30,854 bases of DNA from an uncultured Vampirovibrio sp. (GCA_910577635.1 CAJTNR010000027.1:1-30854); one strand, 5' to 3'; positions 15,208 to 24,581 are shown, numbered from the stretch's first letter. Program-made: numbers and translations. The notes: a model not told the origin generated them from the letters alone.

Positions 15208-16526
15208 TATAGTTTATCTCCCTTTTGCCTATAGGAAACAACAATTGGAGTTCCCTTGAAACCAAAGTTTTCTCTTAGTTTTTTTAACATATATCTTTTG
15301 TAGTTATCCTGAATCAAGTCTTTATTGTTAATAAAAATAACAAAAGAAGGCGGATTGACTTTTGCTTGTGTTGAATAGTAAATTTTTAAATTCTTTCCTT
15401 TAATTGAACTTGGCGGATTCAGGCAGTAAGACTCGTTTACAACCTTATTGAGAAGCCCTGTTGAAATTCTTTTTTCTCTTTCTTTTTGTGTTATAAGCGC
15501 TGTTTTAAAAATTTGTTCCAGTCTCTGACCTGTCTTAGCTGATATAAAAAGTTTATGGGCATAATTTAAAAAAGGCGCATCTTTTTCAATTTCAGTTTCA
15601 TATTTATGGGTTTGAACGTTGTTTACCAAATCCCACTTGTTAAAAGCGATTATTAGTCCTTTTCCGTATTGTTCAGCTAAAGAAGCAATTTTTTTATCCT
15701 GATCAGATAGTCCTTGAGTGCTATCTACAACTAAAAGTGCAACATCGCAGTCTTTTATGGCTTTAATTGACCTATCAACACTAAACATTTCAACACCATA
15801 TTCAACTTTGGATTTTTTCCTTATCCCTGCTGTGTCAATAAGTCTATAAAGTACATTATCAAATACAATTTCTTCATCTATTGAATCCCTTGTTGTGCCT
15901 GAGATATCGCTTACTATTGCTCTTTTTTGATTAAGCAGATTATTGAGAATTGAGCTTTTTCCGGCATTTGGTCTTCCTATAATTGCAATTTTAATTGAAC
16001 TATCCTCAATTTCGCTGTTTGTTTGAACTTCAATATCTTTTGTAATTATATCCAGCAGGTCCCCGACGCCAACATCACCATGGAGCGCGGATAAAAGGTG
16101 CATATTATCAAAACCCAATGCCCAGAATTCACTTGCAAGAGCTTCTTGAGCTTTAGAATCAACTTTATTAACAACAAGTAAAACTTCTTTTTTGGTTTGT
16201 CTTAATTTGTTTGCAATATCGTAATCATAAGGGTTTAAGCCGGTTTTAGCGTCAACTGTGAATAAAATTAAGTCAGATTCTTGAACTGCAATATCGACCT
16301 GGGAATTAATACTGCTGACAAACTCATCATCATTGCCTTCAACAATCCCTCCTGTGTCAATTAAGACAAAGTTTTTACCCTGCCACTCAGCTTCAATGTA
16401 GATTCTATCTCTTGTAATATTGGGCTTATCATCAACAATTGAAAGTCTGCGCCCTGCAATTCTATTAACAAGAGTGGATTTTCCAACATTTGGTCTTCCA
16501 ATAACAGCTATTACTTTTTCTTTCAT
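15207..16526 (-). CDS. der: Ribosome-associated GTPase Der (EngA)
   Basis: 439 residues, the usual length. Two tandem GTPase domains have P-loops GRPNVGKS (residues 9-16) and GRPNAGKS (about 183-190). Switch elements are DTGG and DTAG; the NKVD and NKWD guanine-specificity motifs and a C-terminal KH-like domain (from about 350) are present. Der is needed for late 50S assembly. No Shine-Dalgarno is clear before ATG 16526. It is the first gene of the der-plsY operon. Confidence 0.96.
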   Translation of the reverse strand: MKEKVIAVIGRPNVGKSTLVNRIAGRRLSIVDDKPNITRDRIYIEAEWQGKNFVLIDTGGIVEGNDDEFVSSINSQVDIAVQESDLILFTVDAKTGLNPYDYDIANKLRQTKKEVLLVVNKVDSKAQEALASEFWALGFDNMHLLSALHGDVGVGDLLDIITKDIEVQTNSEIEDSSIKIAIIGRPNAGKSSILNNLLNQKRAIVSDISGTTRDSIDEEIVFDNVLYRLIDTAGIRKKSKVEYGVEMFSVDRSIKAIKDCDVALLVVDSTQGLSDQDKKIASLAEQYGKGLIIAFNKWDLVNNVQTHKYETEIEKDAPFLNYAHKLFISAKTGQRLEQIFKTALITQKEREKRISTGLLNKVVNESYCLNPPSSIKGKNLKIYYSTQAKVNPPSFVIFINNKDLIQDNYKRYMLKKLRENFGFKGTPIVVSYRQKGDKL

Positions 16527-16627
16527 ATGCTGATTATAATATAAAATTTAATAAAATGAAATATTTATTAACAATTTTATTGTGAAATTTTCTTTTTTGT
16601 GATAATGTTTTTTTAAAAGGAGGTTTT

Positions 16628-16810
16628 GTGATTAATCCAATAAAAGCAATTTCTGCAAAAACTATGATGTCAAACCCTTATGCGATAAATCCTCATAAGG
16701 CTTATGGTAATACTGTTAATTATGCTTTTAAAGGTGAAAAGTTGAACATCAACTGTAACGATATGCGCTCTGTTACTAAGCAAGGTAAAAAACTAGACAT
16801 TCTTGCTTAG
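16628..16810 (+). CDS. Small protein, unknown, GTG start
   Basis: 60 residues from GTG 16628, chosen because an exact AAAAGGAGG ribosome binding site ends four bases before it. The sequence is polar (MINPIKAISAKTMMSNPYAI, later VNYAFKGEKLN) with no signal peptide or membrane segment and few acidic residues. A short AFKG-type motif occurs at about residues 37-40. From memory, N-terminal FKG/FTG motifs recur in proteins of Gastranaerophilales, but I cannot check this. It lies between der (divergent) and the response regulator. The strong ribosome binding site makes it likely real; function unknown. Confidence 0.6.
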   Translation: MINPIKAISAKTMMSNPYAINPHKAYGNTVNYAFKGEKLNINCNDMRSVTKQGKKLDILA

Positions 16811-16952
16811 AAAATAATAATTTATTAACCTTTAATTTATTATACTATCGGGCAGTATGCAAACTATACACAAGGCTAATTAACTAATCAATCTGTATAA
16901 GCTAGTATTAATCCATAAAATTAAATCAAGTAAATCTAGAAAGGATTATCAA

Positions 16953-17651
16953 ATGACTCAACAGTTGGTTAGCAAAATTTCTGCTAAAGAAGTGCGTGTG
17001 ATTATTGTAGAGGATTACAAACTTACAAGAGTAGGCTTAAGATATGCTCTTAATGAAATTGAAAACATTAATGTTGTAGCTGAGGCGCAAAACGCTGAGA
17101 TTGGTCTTGAGTTAATTAAAAAAGAAAAACCAGATGTTGTTCTAATGGATTTAGGATTACCCGGAATTAACGGGCTTGAAGCAACAAGTCAAATTAAGGT
17201 AATTTCTCCTAATACAAAAATTATCATTCTAACTTCCCATGATAGAGAAGAAGAAGTTATTGCTTCCTTGGGATCCGGTGCAAGCGGGTATTGTTTAAAG
17301 GATATTGATCCTATAACTTTATCCAATGTTATTAAAAACGTTGCTAAAGGAGCTTGCTGGATTGATTCTAATGTTGCTCATTTAGCTCTTAAGCTTTTCC
17401 CAAAACCCGACAACACGGAGATTATGAATACTAATAACAGCTATGACGCAAAAGCCAAGTTGACTGAGCGTGAAAGTGAGGTTTTAAAACTTTTGGTTCA
17501 GGGTAAGTCAAATACTCAAATAGCCCAGGAATTAATTGTTTCAGTACATACTGCTAAAGCCCATGTTTGTTCAATTCTTCAAAAACTATGTGTTGATGAT
17601 AGAGTTCAAGCTGCTGTTAAAGCAATTAAAGAAGGGATTGTTTCGGTTTAG
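16953..17651 (+). CDS. NarL/FixJ-family response regulator
   Basis: 232 residues. The receiver domain (14-135) has the acidic pair Glu20/Asp21, phospho-acceptor Asp66 in VVLMDLGLPG, Thr94 in IILTSHD and Lys116 in YCLKD, so it should be phosphorylatable. After a linker, a LuxR-type HTH (about 168-228) contains LTERESEVLKLLVQGKSNTQ and SVHTAKAHVCSILQKL. No histidine kinase is nearby, so it is an orphan here. GAAAGGA precedes ATG 16953. The stop is two bases from the stop of the glycine-rich protein on the other strand, with no terminator between. Confidence 0.93.
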   Translation: MTQQLVSKISAKEVRVIIVEDYKLTRVGLRYALNEIENINVVAEAQNAEIGLELIKKEKPDVVLMDLGLPGINGLEATSQIKVISPNTKIIILTSHDREEEVIASLGSGASGYCLKDIDPITLSNVIKNVAKGACWIDSNVAHLALKLFPKPDNTEIMNTNNSYDAKAKLTERESEVLKLLVQGKSNTQIAQELIVSVHTAKAHVCSILQKLCVDDRVQAAVKAIKEGIVSV

Positions 17652-17653
17652 AG

Positions 17654-18556
17654 TTAAGCTGCTTGAGTTTGACCGCTAAGAGCATCTTTTTCAACTTTTC
17701 CTAAGACTTTTCTTGTAGAACTTAAGAAAGAATCCTTTGCGATTGTTCTTGAAATTGATGCTTCAGCAGCATCTGTGATTGCATCTTTTGTTGAGTTTTT
17801 AGCAACATTACCTGCAATTGAATTAGCCCCGTAGAATCCTCCTCCTACTGCAGCCCCTACAGTTCCTGAAACAAAAGCATTAGAAGCGGTATTGAAAGCT
17901 AAATCGCCAATATCAAATTCTTTATCATCAAGAGCTACATCTGTCATATATGAAGTCGATCCGCTCAATGCACCGCAAATAGCAGAGCATTTGGCTCCTT
18001 TAACAACTGAAACACCAAGCTGACCTGTTTTAACTCCTGCTGAAATCCCGGAAGAAACAGCGCTTGTTGCACCTGTAATACTTCCTGAAACTGCATCTTT
18101 TAATATTGTTTTAGTGTCAAGTTCGTCATTTTCAATATTATTAGTTGCTCTATCAAGAGTTTTAATAGAAGATTTAAGCAAAGCACCAATTGGAGCTCCT
18201 TTAGCAAATGCAGCGCCCCAGGCAATTGTTCCTGCTCCAAGAGTTGTTGTTGCAACTGCAATAGAACCAATCCCCGCAGCAATATTGGCAAGAAGATCAG
18301 CACCTGAATCCTGTGCTTTTTGATACTGTTCAATATATTCTAGCGCTTGATCAAAAGTCACTGAGCCATTCTCGAATTTCTTAACCAAAGTCTCGCATTG
18401 AGATTCTGTTTTTCCAAGTTTGGTTGTTTCTTTAATATCATTCCAGATGCTGCCAAGAATCCCTTGTTTATCTTTTATTGTCTGAAGTTTTTCTTCTAAG
18501 ATTTTTTTATCACCGCTATTGTAAGCTGAAAAATCAGCACTAATTGACTCTACCAT
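17654..18556 (-). CDS. Glycine/alanine-rich, glycine-zipper protein, unknown
   Basis: 300 residues. Residues 1-85 are helical and charged. Residues 85-125 are a hydrophobic Gly/Ala stretch (LLANIAAGIGSIAVATTTLG) and 150-255 contain further small-residue segments such as SGSITGATSAVSSGISAG and SGTVGAAVGGGFYGANSIAG, spaced like glycine zippers that insert into membranes. The middle (ALSGSTSYMTDVALDDKEFD, then IGDLAFNTASNAF) resembles the linker region that precedes toxin domains in polymorphic toxins, but no toxin domain follows; the protein ends after a further 60 polar residues. No signal peptide, so export, if any, would need a dedicated system. It could be a pore-forming or scaffold protein; function unknown. 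Confidence 0.65.
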   Translation of the reverse strand: MVESISADFSAYNSGDKKILEEKLQTIKDKQGILGSIWNDIKETTKLGKTESQCETLVKKFENGSVTFDQALEYIEQYQKAQDSGADLLANIAAGIGSIAVATTTLGAGTIAWGAAFAKGAPIGALLKSSIKTLDRATNNIENDELDTKTILKDAVSGSITGATSAVSSGISAGVKTGQLGVSVVKGAKCSAICGALSGSTSYMTDVALDDKEFDIGDLAFNTASNAFVSGTVGAAVGGGFYGANSIAGNVAKNSTKDAITDAAEASISRTIAKDSFLSSTRKVLGKVEKDALSGQTQAA

Positions 18557-18647
18557 ACTAATAAACTAACCCTATAAAAATACACACATAAATATAAAGT
18601 ATTTTTTTAATAAAAAATTGCTCAATTTAATTCATCTGTTACATTTA

Positions 18648-18676
18648 TTTACTTTAGTTAAAATTTACTCTACAAT
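18648..18676 (+). promoter_or_regulatory. Candidate promoter of the DUF1015-glgX operon
   Basis: TTTACT (18648-18653) and TACAAT (18671-18676) are separated by exactly 17 bases. The start point would lie near 18683, giving a 25-base leader that contains AGAGGGG, the ribosome binding site for ATG 18708. Confidence 0.5.
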
Positions 18677-18707
18677 ATAAAGTATAAGAGTAAAAGAGGG
18701 GCAAAAA

Positions 18708-19970
18708 ATGGAAATATTACCTATTGACGCAATTGTATACAACCAAAACAAAGTAAGAATTAATGATTGTCTTGCTCCACCTTATGATGTAATTGATGCA
18801 GATTATAGACAAGAACTTCTATCCAGAAATGAGTATAATATTGTAAATTTGATTCTTCCTGTGGGTGATGATTGTTATAAAAACGCTGGTAAGATTTTCG
18901 ACAGCTGGAAGGAAGAAAAAATTCTTATCAATACCCAAAAACCCTCAATTTTTTATCTTGTTCAAAAATACAGAAACCAAAAAGGCGCATTAATTGAAAG
19001 AAAAGGTTTTATTGCAAGAAATAAAATTGAAGAATTTGACAGCAAAAAAATTCTTCCCCATGAATATACCATGGGAGGACCCAAAGAAGACAGATTTAAT
19101 TTACTTTGTGCAACAGGTGCGTTTTTTTCTCAAATTTTTATGGTTTATGATGATAAAACAAAAAAGATTGAAAATGAAGTGTATGAAAAGTACAAAGGGA
19201 AAAAACCCTTTATTGATGCTTTTGATGACTCAGGCACCCAGCATAGCGTTTATTTAATTGATGATGAGGATGATATTAAAATTATCCAAGAAACTCTATT
19301 GGATAAAACTCTTCTTATTGCAGACGGCCACCACAGGTATGAAACTTCAATGAAGTATGCTAAAGAGCATAAGGAAAACGAATCCGCCCAGTATGTTATG
19401 AGCTATTACACTAATGCTCAGGACGAGAATTTAATAATTTATCCGACCCATAGAATTATTGAAAAAGAAATATCTCCTTATGATCTGCTAAAAAAAGTTG
19501 CAAAATATTATAATATTGAAATAGCAGCTACTAAAGAAGATTTTCTCAATCGAATTGAACAAGAGAACAAAAACCAAATTACAACAGGACTTGTTCTTAA
19601 GGATGATGAGCGTTTCTATATTCTTAAGCTTAAAAACGGAGTTAAAGAAACAATTGAAGCTCAAAAAGAACTACAGAACCTTGATTTGGTGGTGCTGCAT
19701 GAAATTATACTCAAAAAAGAACTAAAATACACTGACAGTGAGCTAATGAGTCAGGAAGGAATAAAGTATGAGAAAAAAGAAAAAGTAGCTTTTGATTCAG
19801 TTAAGGAAAATAAAGCCTGCGCTTGTTTTATAATGGCTTATCCTAAAATGGATGATATCTTAAATGTTTCTCGTGCAGGTCTTAGAATGCCCCAAAAATC
19901 AACCTATTTTTATCCTAAACTCTTATCAGGACTAGTAATTAATCCAATAGAAAAGGTAGATAATGACTAA
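18708..19970 (+). CDS. DUF1015 (SerK-like) protein
   Basis: 420 residues, the usual DUF1015 length. Family signatures are CLAPPYDVID near residue 22, LPHEYTMGGPKEDR near 116 and ADGHHRYETSMKYAKEH near 205. Relatives of this fold include ADP-dependent free-serine kinase SerK of archaea and SbnI; the bacterial DUF1015 members are mostly uncharacterised, so serine phosphorylation is only a lead. First gene of a compact operon; its last eight bases overlap the GlgX-type gene, implying coupled translation. Confidence 0.85.
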   Translation: MEILPIDAIVYNQNKVRINDCLAPPYDVIDADYRQELLSRNEYNIVNLILPVGDDCYKNAGKIFDSWKEEKILINTQKPSIFYLVQKYRNQKGALIERKGFIARNKIEEFDSKKILPHEYTMGGPKEDRFNLLCATGAFFSQIFMVYDDKTKKIENEVYEKYKGKKPFIDAFDDSGTQHSVYLIDDEDDIKIIQETLLDKTLLIADGHHRYETSMKYAKEHKENESAQYVMSYYTNAQDENLIIYPTHRIIEKEISPYDLLKKVAKYYNIEIAATKEDFLNRIEQENKNQITTGLVLKDDERFYILKLKNGVKETIEAQKELQNLDLVVLHEIILKKELKYTDSELMSQEGIKYEKKEKVAFDSVKENKACACFIMAYPKMDDILNVSRAGLRMPQKSTYFYPKLLSGLVINPIEKVDND

Positions 19971-22071
19971 TACAAAAACACCCTTAGGTGCTAATTATAT
20001 AGATGATATTAAAAGTGTTGAATTCAAGCTTTTTTCAAAAAATGCTACTAAAGTTTTTTTGTGCATTTTTGATGCTCCTGTGGATGAATCTCCTGTAATG
20101 GAGCTTGAAATGACAAAAACGCAAAACGGAATCTGGCACACTTATGTTAAAGACTATATTCTTAATTGTTCTAAAAAACCAATTTTCTATGGCTACCGCG
20201 TGTTTGGACCCAATTGGGAATTCTATGAAAAATTTGAAGAAGGGTCAAATATTGGTTTTATAAGTAAATTTGACGAAAAAGGAAACCGATTCAATCCTAA
20301 TAAAATTGCTTATGATCCTTATTCAAAAGAATTATCCCATACCCCAGGTGAAGTTGATAAGTCCTATAGTGCTTTTAGAACAGGCGATAGTCTGCATTTA
20401 AGACCAAGTGCTAAGAGTGCTCCAAAATCGGTTTTTAAGTTAACTCAACCAGTTGAAGTTCAGCAAATCAACCCAAGACCCTTTAGCAGCGAAGTTATTG
20501 GTGAAGTCCATATAAAAGATCTAACCCAAAAACTGGATATTGAAGAAAAAGGCACTTTTTCAGGTGCTGCAGGTTTTGTTGAAACTTTAAAAGAAATCGG
20601 GGTAACGATGGTTGAGTTTCTGCCCTTGAATGAATTTGACTCCCACCAGCATTGCGGAAACTATTGGGGTTATATGCCTTTGAGCTATTTCAGCTTAAAG
20701 CGTGACTATGCTTTTGATAAAACAAGAGGGACTGTAATTAACGAATTTTGTCAAATGGTCGATATATTCCACAAAAACGGGATTAAAGTTTGTCTTGATA
20801 TGGTTTATAATCACACTGGAGAAGCAGGTCTTGTTAATAATAATCCGGATGATGCGGTATTATTGTCTTATGCTGCAATTGATAATTCAAGTTATTACAA
20901 GGTTTACAAAAACGGATATTATCGGTCTAATTCTGGCTGCGGCAATGATTTTAACGCAAATCAAACAGGAGTTCTTGATTTAATCATAGATTCTTTGGTT
21001 TTCTGGATTAATTTAGGGGTTGATGCCTTTAGGTTCGACCTTGCGGCAGCCTTGTTGGAGAATAGCTGTAATTGCGAGGAAATTTATGATAACATTGATT
21101 CTTTAGCAGCAAGATTAAAGGATAAGTTAAATGCTAAAGGAATCAATGTCATTGACAATTTTTCAAAAAGTGAAAAAGGGGTGATATTAATTGCTGAACC
21201 CTGGACCTGTGGCGGCAAGAACTGTTATCATCTTGGGAATTTTCCTTCTTTTTGGGCCGAGTGGAACGATGTATCAAGAGATACTTTAAGAAAAATTACC
21301 ATAAGACCTCAGGAAGTTACCCCTTATCAACTAAGGGAGCTGGTTGAAGGCTCTCCTAATATCTTTAGCGGGGTAAATAAATCAATTAACTATATAGCTT
21401 CTCATGATGGATTCTGCTTGTTTGATTTAAACAATTACAACAAAAAATCACCCTTAACAGACGGAGGCTCTAATTGGGAAATTTGTTCTGATTATAATAG
21501 AAAAGTTGATTATCAAAAAAACGCTATAAGAAAACAACTTGCGCTTCTGTTTTTGTCATATGGGATTCCTATGATTCAAATTGGAGATATCATTGCGCAT
21601 ACTAAACACGGAAACAATAATAGCTACAATAAAGACGATGAAACAAACTACCTTGACTGGACACAGGCATTTTCAAGCGGCACTTTCCAGAATCAAATAA
21701 TGCAGTATACAACTAATCTTATTAGATTCAGGAAAGAAAATCCGGTTTTTTGGGATGAAAATTTTAAAAACCTCACAACTTATCATTATGATAATGGAGA
21801 AATTGCAAGTATTGATAATAAAGGCTACTGGGATAACACTTTAGATTTCTTTTTCGGCTATTGCATTAAAAGCAGTGAAAGAATTTATATCTGCTCAAAT
21901 AAAGGCTATGATAAACTTAATATCAAACTTCCTAAAAACTCGGTTAATAAATCCTGGTACAAATCCTTAGATACAACCGATTTTTCAATTCTTGATTTAT
22001 CCTATAAAAACTATATCGAAAAAGACTATGTTCTAAACCCAATGGCACTTTGTGTTTTTAGGGAAAAATAG
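19963..22071 (+). CDS. glgX: Glycogen debranching enzyme, GlgX/isoamylase type (GH13)
   Basis: 702 residues. An N-terminal CBM48 beta domain (residues 8-85, KVFLCIFDAP to YGYRVFGP) is followed by the GH13 barrel: DMVYNHTGEAG at 279-289, nucleophile Asp359 in VDAFRFDLAAA, acid/base Glu412 in LIAEPWTCGG and transition-state Asp482 in YIASHDGF. A C-terminal beta domain ends the protein. Such enzymes cut alpha-1,6 branches in glycogen or limit dextrins. The symbol is by architecture; an isoamylase (TreX-like) or pullulanase specificity is possible. It lies within an operon with DUF1015 and an AAA+ ATPase. Confidence 0.88.
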   Translation: MTNTKTPLGANYIDDIKSVEFKLFSKNATKVFLCIFDAPVDESPVMELEMTKTQNGIWHTYVKDYILNCSKKPIFYGYRVFGPNWEFYEKFEEGSNIGFISKFDEKGNRFNPNKIAYDPYSKELSHTPGEVDKSYSAFRTGDSLHLRPSAKSAPKSVFKLTQPVEVQQINPRPFSSEVIGEVHIKDLTQKLDIEEKGTFSGAAGFVETLKEIGVTMVEFLPLNEFDSHQHCGNYWGYMPLSYFSLKRDYAFDKTRGTVINEFCQMVDIFHKNGIKVCLDMVYNHTGEAGLVNNNPDDAVLLSYAAIDNSSYYKVYKNGYYRSNSGCGNDFNANQTGVLDLIIDSLVFWINLGVDAFRFDLAAALLENSCNCEEIYDNIDSLAARLKDKLNAKGINVIDNFSKSEKGVILIAEPWTCGGKNCYHLGNFPSFWAEWNDVSRDTLRKITIRPQEVTPYQLRELVEGSPNIFSGVNKSINYIASHDGFCLFDLNNYNKKSPLTDGGSNWEICSDYNRKVDYQKNAIRKQLALLFLSYGIPMIQIGDIIAHTKHGNNNSYNKDDETNYLDWTQAFSSGTFQNQIMQYTTNLIRFRKENPVFWDENFKNLTTYHYDNGEIASIDNKGYWDNTLDFFFGYCIKSSERIYICSNKGYDKLNIKLPKNSVNKSWYKSLDTTDFSILDLSYKNYIEKDYVLNPMALCVFREK

Positions 22072-22086
22072 TAAAGAGGCTGTGCG

Positions 22087-23184
22087 ATGGATGAGCTAAA
22101 AGAACTTTATTTAAAAACATACTATTTAGTTGATACAAATAGTAAAGAAATTGATAATTTTATTATTCTATTAAAAACAATCGTATCAGATCAAGATTTA
22201 GAACAAAACATTAAGCAGTTTTGCTTGTTTGTAAAATCAATTAATAAAAAAGATTTTTCTTTATGTTTAAAAAAGACGCTGCAGAAAAATTTAAGTGAAG
22301 TTGAAAAAGAAGTTCTGCTTGAACTATCCAAGGTTAAGTATGAAAAGTTAAAGAGTATTCTTATAGAAAAATTTAAAGATTATGAAAAGCTGCTTGAAAA
22401 GCTGCCCTATTATACTAACAGCGGATTAAGAGTTGAAGAAACAAAAATTGACAATAGAGCTTTTGTATTTGATTCTGGTTTAGAACTTAATCCGGTAGAT
22501 TTTTTTGACACTACCAGATTTTCTGACTTAAAAGGGTATAGTGAACAAAAAAGAATATTAAAAGAAAATACTTTTGCACTTTTGAATGATTCAAAGGTTA
22601 ATAATATACTTTTATACGGGGACCCCGGCTGCGGAAAATCCAGCAGTGTAAGGGCGTTATTGAACGAATTTCAAGAGCTTAGGATGGTGCAAATTTTTAA
22701 GCACAATCTTATTAACCTTGATAAGCTGTTTGAAAAACTCAAGGATTTGCCTTATAAATTTGTAATTTTTGCTGATGATATCTCCTTTGATGAATCCGAT
22801 AGAAGTTTATCGACAATGAAAGCAGCTCTTGAAGGATCATTAATTCAGTGTCCTAAAAATGCAGTTATTTACGCAACTTCGAACAGACGCCATATGGTCC
22901 GGGAATCCTTTAAAACAAGAAACGGGGATGAAGTTCATCTTAATGATACAATTAATGAAATTAGTTCATTATCAGAAAGATTTGGAATTAATTTATTGTT
23001 TTCAAGACCTACAAATGAAGAATTTAATGATATTGTATTAAAATTAGCTTTGGATAATAATATTAATATAGAGCAAAAAGAACTCATTAAACAAGCTCAA
23101 AGACTTGCGCTTGTTAAAGGGTCTAAAAGTCCTAGAATTGCAAGACAATTTATCGATAATTTAATAGCTAAGGTTAGTGTATAA
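22087..23184 (+). CDS. DUF815 AAA+ ATPase
   Basis: 365 residues. A helical N-terminal part (1-130) precedes the ATPase. Walker A GDPGCGKSS is at 178-186, Walker B FVIFADD has Asp230/Asp231, sensor 1 is ATSNRRHMVRES, and the lid has GSKSPRIARQFIDNL. The segment FFDTTRFSDLKGYSEQK ahead of Walker A is the DUF815 hallmark. The family is often called a predicted ATPase without known substrate. AGAGG stands 10 bases before the ATG, 16 bases after the debranching enzyme; the downstream gene begins before its stop. Confidence 0.88.
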   Translation: MDELKELYLKTYYLVDTNSKEIDNFIILLKTIVSDQDLEQNIKQFCLFVKSINKKDFSLCLKKTLQKNLSEVEKEVLLELSKVKYEKLKSILIEKFKDYEKLLEKLPYYTNSGLRVEETKIDNRAFVFDSGLELNPVDFFDTTRFSDLKGYSEQKRILKENTFALLNDSKVNNILLYGDPGCGKSSSVRALLNEFQELRMVQIFKHNLINLDKLFEKLKDLPYKFVIFADDISFDESDRSLSTMKAALEGSLIQCPKNAVIYATSNRRHMVRESFKTRNGDEVHLNDTINEISSLSERFGINLLFSRPTNEEFNDIVLKLALDNNINIEQKELIKQAQRLALVKGSKSPRIARQFIDNLIAKVSV

Positions 23185-23188
23185 AAAA

Positions 23189-24022
23189 ATGAAAAAACTA
23201 TTATTATTCTTATTATTATTGAGCTCCTGTTATGCTTTTGATTATAATTCTTATTGTTCAACAAACACCTACTCTAAAACTTTTAAAGGAAGTGCACTGA
23301 GTACACTTGGTGTTAATTCAATTAATAAAAAGATTATTGAAAAACAAGTTTCAAAGGCAATTAGAAAAGAGACCGGAAATAAACCTAAGGTAAAAATTGA
23401 TAGTTTTTATGGAGTTAATGTTTTAAACGGAGAATTTAGCTATTTTAGCGCTAAACTTGATTCAGCTCATTATAAAAATTTGTTTTTGTCGAATTTGAAT
23501 GTTGAGTCTTTTTGTCCCTATAATAAAGTTCAATACAAAGAAAAAACCCTGCTTTTTTCAGAACCCATGGTTTTAAAGTATTCGCTAGATATTACCCAAA
23601 ACGACCTTGATTCAATGATTAACTCGACCAACTATAAAAAATCACTTGAGAATATTAATAACGATAAAATTTTATCGTCTTTAATAAAAATCAAAAACCA
23701 AAAGGTTGAAATTAAAGACGATAAACTTGCTTTTAAATATGAAATTGTTCCTTTTCCTTTTGTTTCAACTAAACCATTTGATGTTAACTTTAAAGCTGGC
23801 TTGAAAGTTGAGGATAATAAACTTGCGCTGTGTGATTTTGACCTTAATTCGATTAAAGCCGATTATAATAAGTTTTTGCCTTTTGTAAATTTGACTAATC
23901 CAATGAACTATAATATTCAAATCAACAAAAATACAGCTGCTAAACTAAGAGTTGAAAACGCCAAGATAAAAGATTCGATTATTAAACTTGAAGGTTTTGT
24001 TTTGATTCCTAAGTCTACTTAG
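23189..24022 (+). CDS. Exported LmeA/DUF2993-like protein
   Basis: 277 residues from ATG 23189; a GTG at 23177 in the same frame overlaps the ATPase gene and would add four residues. A signal peptide is clear: MKKLLLFLLLLSSCYA. LSSC could be a lipobox, giving a lipoprotein, or cleavage may follow CYA. The mature part has the DUF2993 order: a start helix (VNSINKKIIEKQVSKAIRKE), KVKIDSFYGVNVLNGEFSYF, then the SEPMVLKYSLDITQNDLDSM segment and repeated beta strands. LmeA of actinobacteria is a periplasmic phospholipid-binding protein; cyanobacteria carry many relatives. Last gene of the operon; its final eight bases overlap the convergent gene. Confidence 0.7.
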   Translation: MKKLLLFLLLLSSCYAFDYNSYCSTNTYSKTFKGSALSTLGVNSINKKIIEKQVSKAIRKETGNKPKVKIDSFYGVNVLNGEFSYFSAKLDSAHYKNLFLSNLNVESFCPYNKVQYKEKTLLFSEPMVLKYSLDITQNDLDSMINSTNYKKSLENINNDKILSSLIKIKNQKVEIKDDKLAFKYEIVPFPFVSTKPFDVNFKAGLKVEDNKLALCDFDLNSIKADYNKFLPFVNLTNPMNYNIQINKNTAAKLRVENAKIKDSIIKLEGFVLIPKST

Positions 24023-24581
24023 AACAACAATCAGAACAGGGGAATTTATAAACAGCCGAGTACTTGATTAGTTTTTTCATCTTCTTTTTTTCTTCTCTTT
24101 GGAATTTTCTATACGCACTGTGCTGGTTTTTGCACAACTGTTCTTTTACTTCGCTTCTAAAATCTTTGCATTTTTCCTTAAAGCTCTTGGCAATTTCTTT
24201 AGTCAGCTTCTCTTGTTCTTTATAGCAGTCGGAATCACACTCAATCATCCCAAGAAGCTTGTTTTTTTCAATCCTGTATCTGTTGTGGGTTGATTCAAGA
24301 TCTGATTTAAAGTTTTTGTAGATATTATCAATGCAGTTTTCTTGTTCTTGAGTTAAACAAAGTGCGCTTTTCATTTTCCTGTACTGTTTGTCAAAAAAAC
24401 ATTGATTGTAAATACAATATTCATCATCATCTATAGTGCATTTGTTGCATTGAGTTTTTTCTATTGAATTTTTTTCACAAACAGGATTCTTAGATAAGTT
24501 TTGATTATCCGAACAGCAATTAGCAAAACTGACACTAAAAAACATAGTTAATAATGTTAAGGATAGTAATGTTTTTTTCAT
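24015..24581 (-). CDS. Cysteine-rich exported LTXXQ (Spy/CpxP-like) protein
   Basis: 188 residues. Signal peptide MKKTLLSLTLLTMFFSVSFA is followed by a mature part with about 16 cysteines. The segment MKSALCLTQEQENCIDNIYK carries the L-T-x-x-Q signature of Spy/CpxP-type periplasmic proteins, and the rest (about 85-175) is long, charged helix as in that family. Unlike Spy, cysteines mark both ends (ANCCSDN, CNKCTIDDDEYC, then SDCCSK at the C-terminus), suggesting disulfides or metal binding in the envelope. AAGAAAGG is a good ribosome binding site. Convergent overlap of eight bases with the LmeA-like gene. Confidence 0.7.
   Translation of the reverse strand: MKKTLLSLTLLTMFFSVSFANCCSDNQNLSKNPVCEKNSIEKTQCNKCTIDDDEYCIYNQCFFDKQYRKMKSALCLTQEQENCIDNIYKNFKSDLESTHNRYRIEKNKLLGMIECDSDCYKEQEKLTKEIAKSFKEKCKDFRSEVKEQLCKNQHSAYRKFQREEKKKMKKLIKYSAVYKFPCSDCCSK

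Noticed and set aside
18100..18333. Leu/Gln-rich open frame opposite or within the glycine-rich gene
   Set aside because: It is a shifted reading of the Gly/Ala-rich codons of the 17654-18556 gene and has no ribosome binding site.
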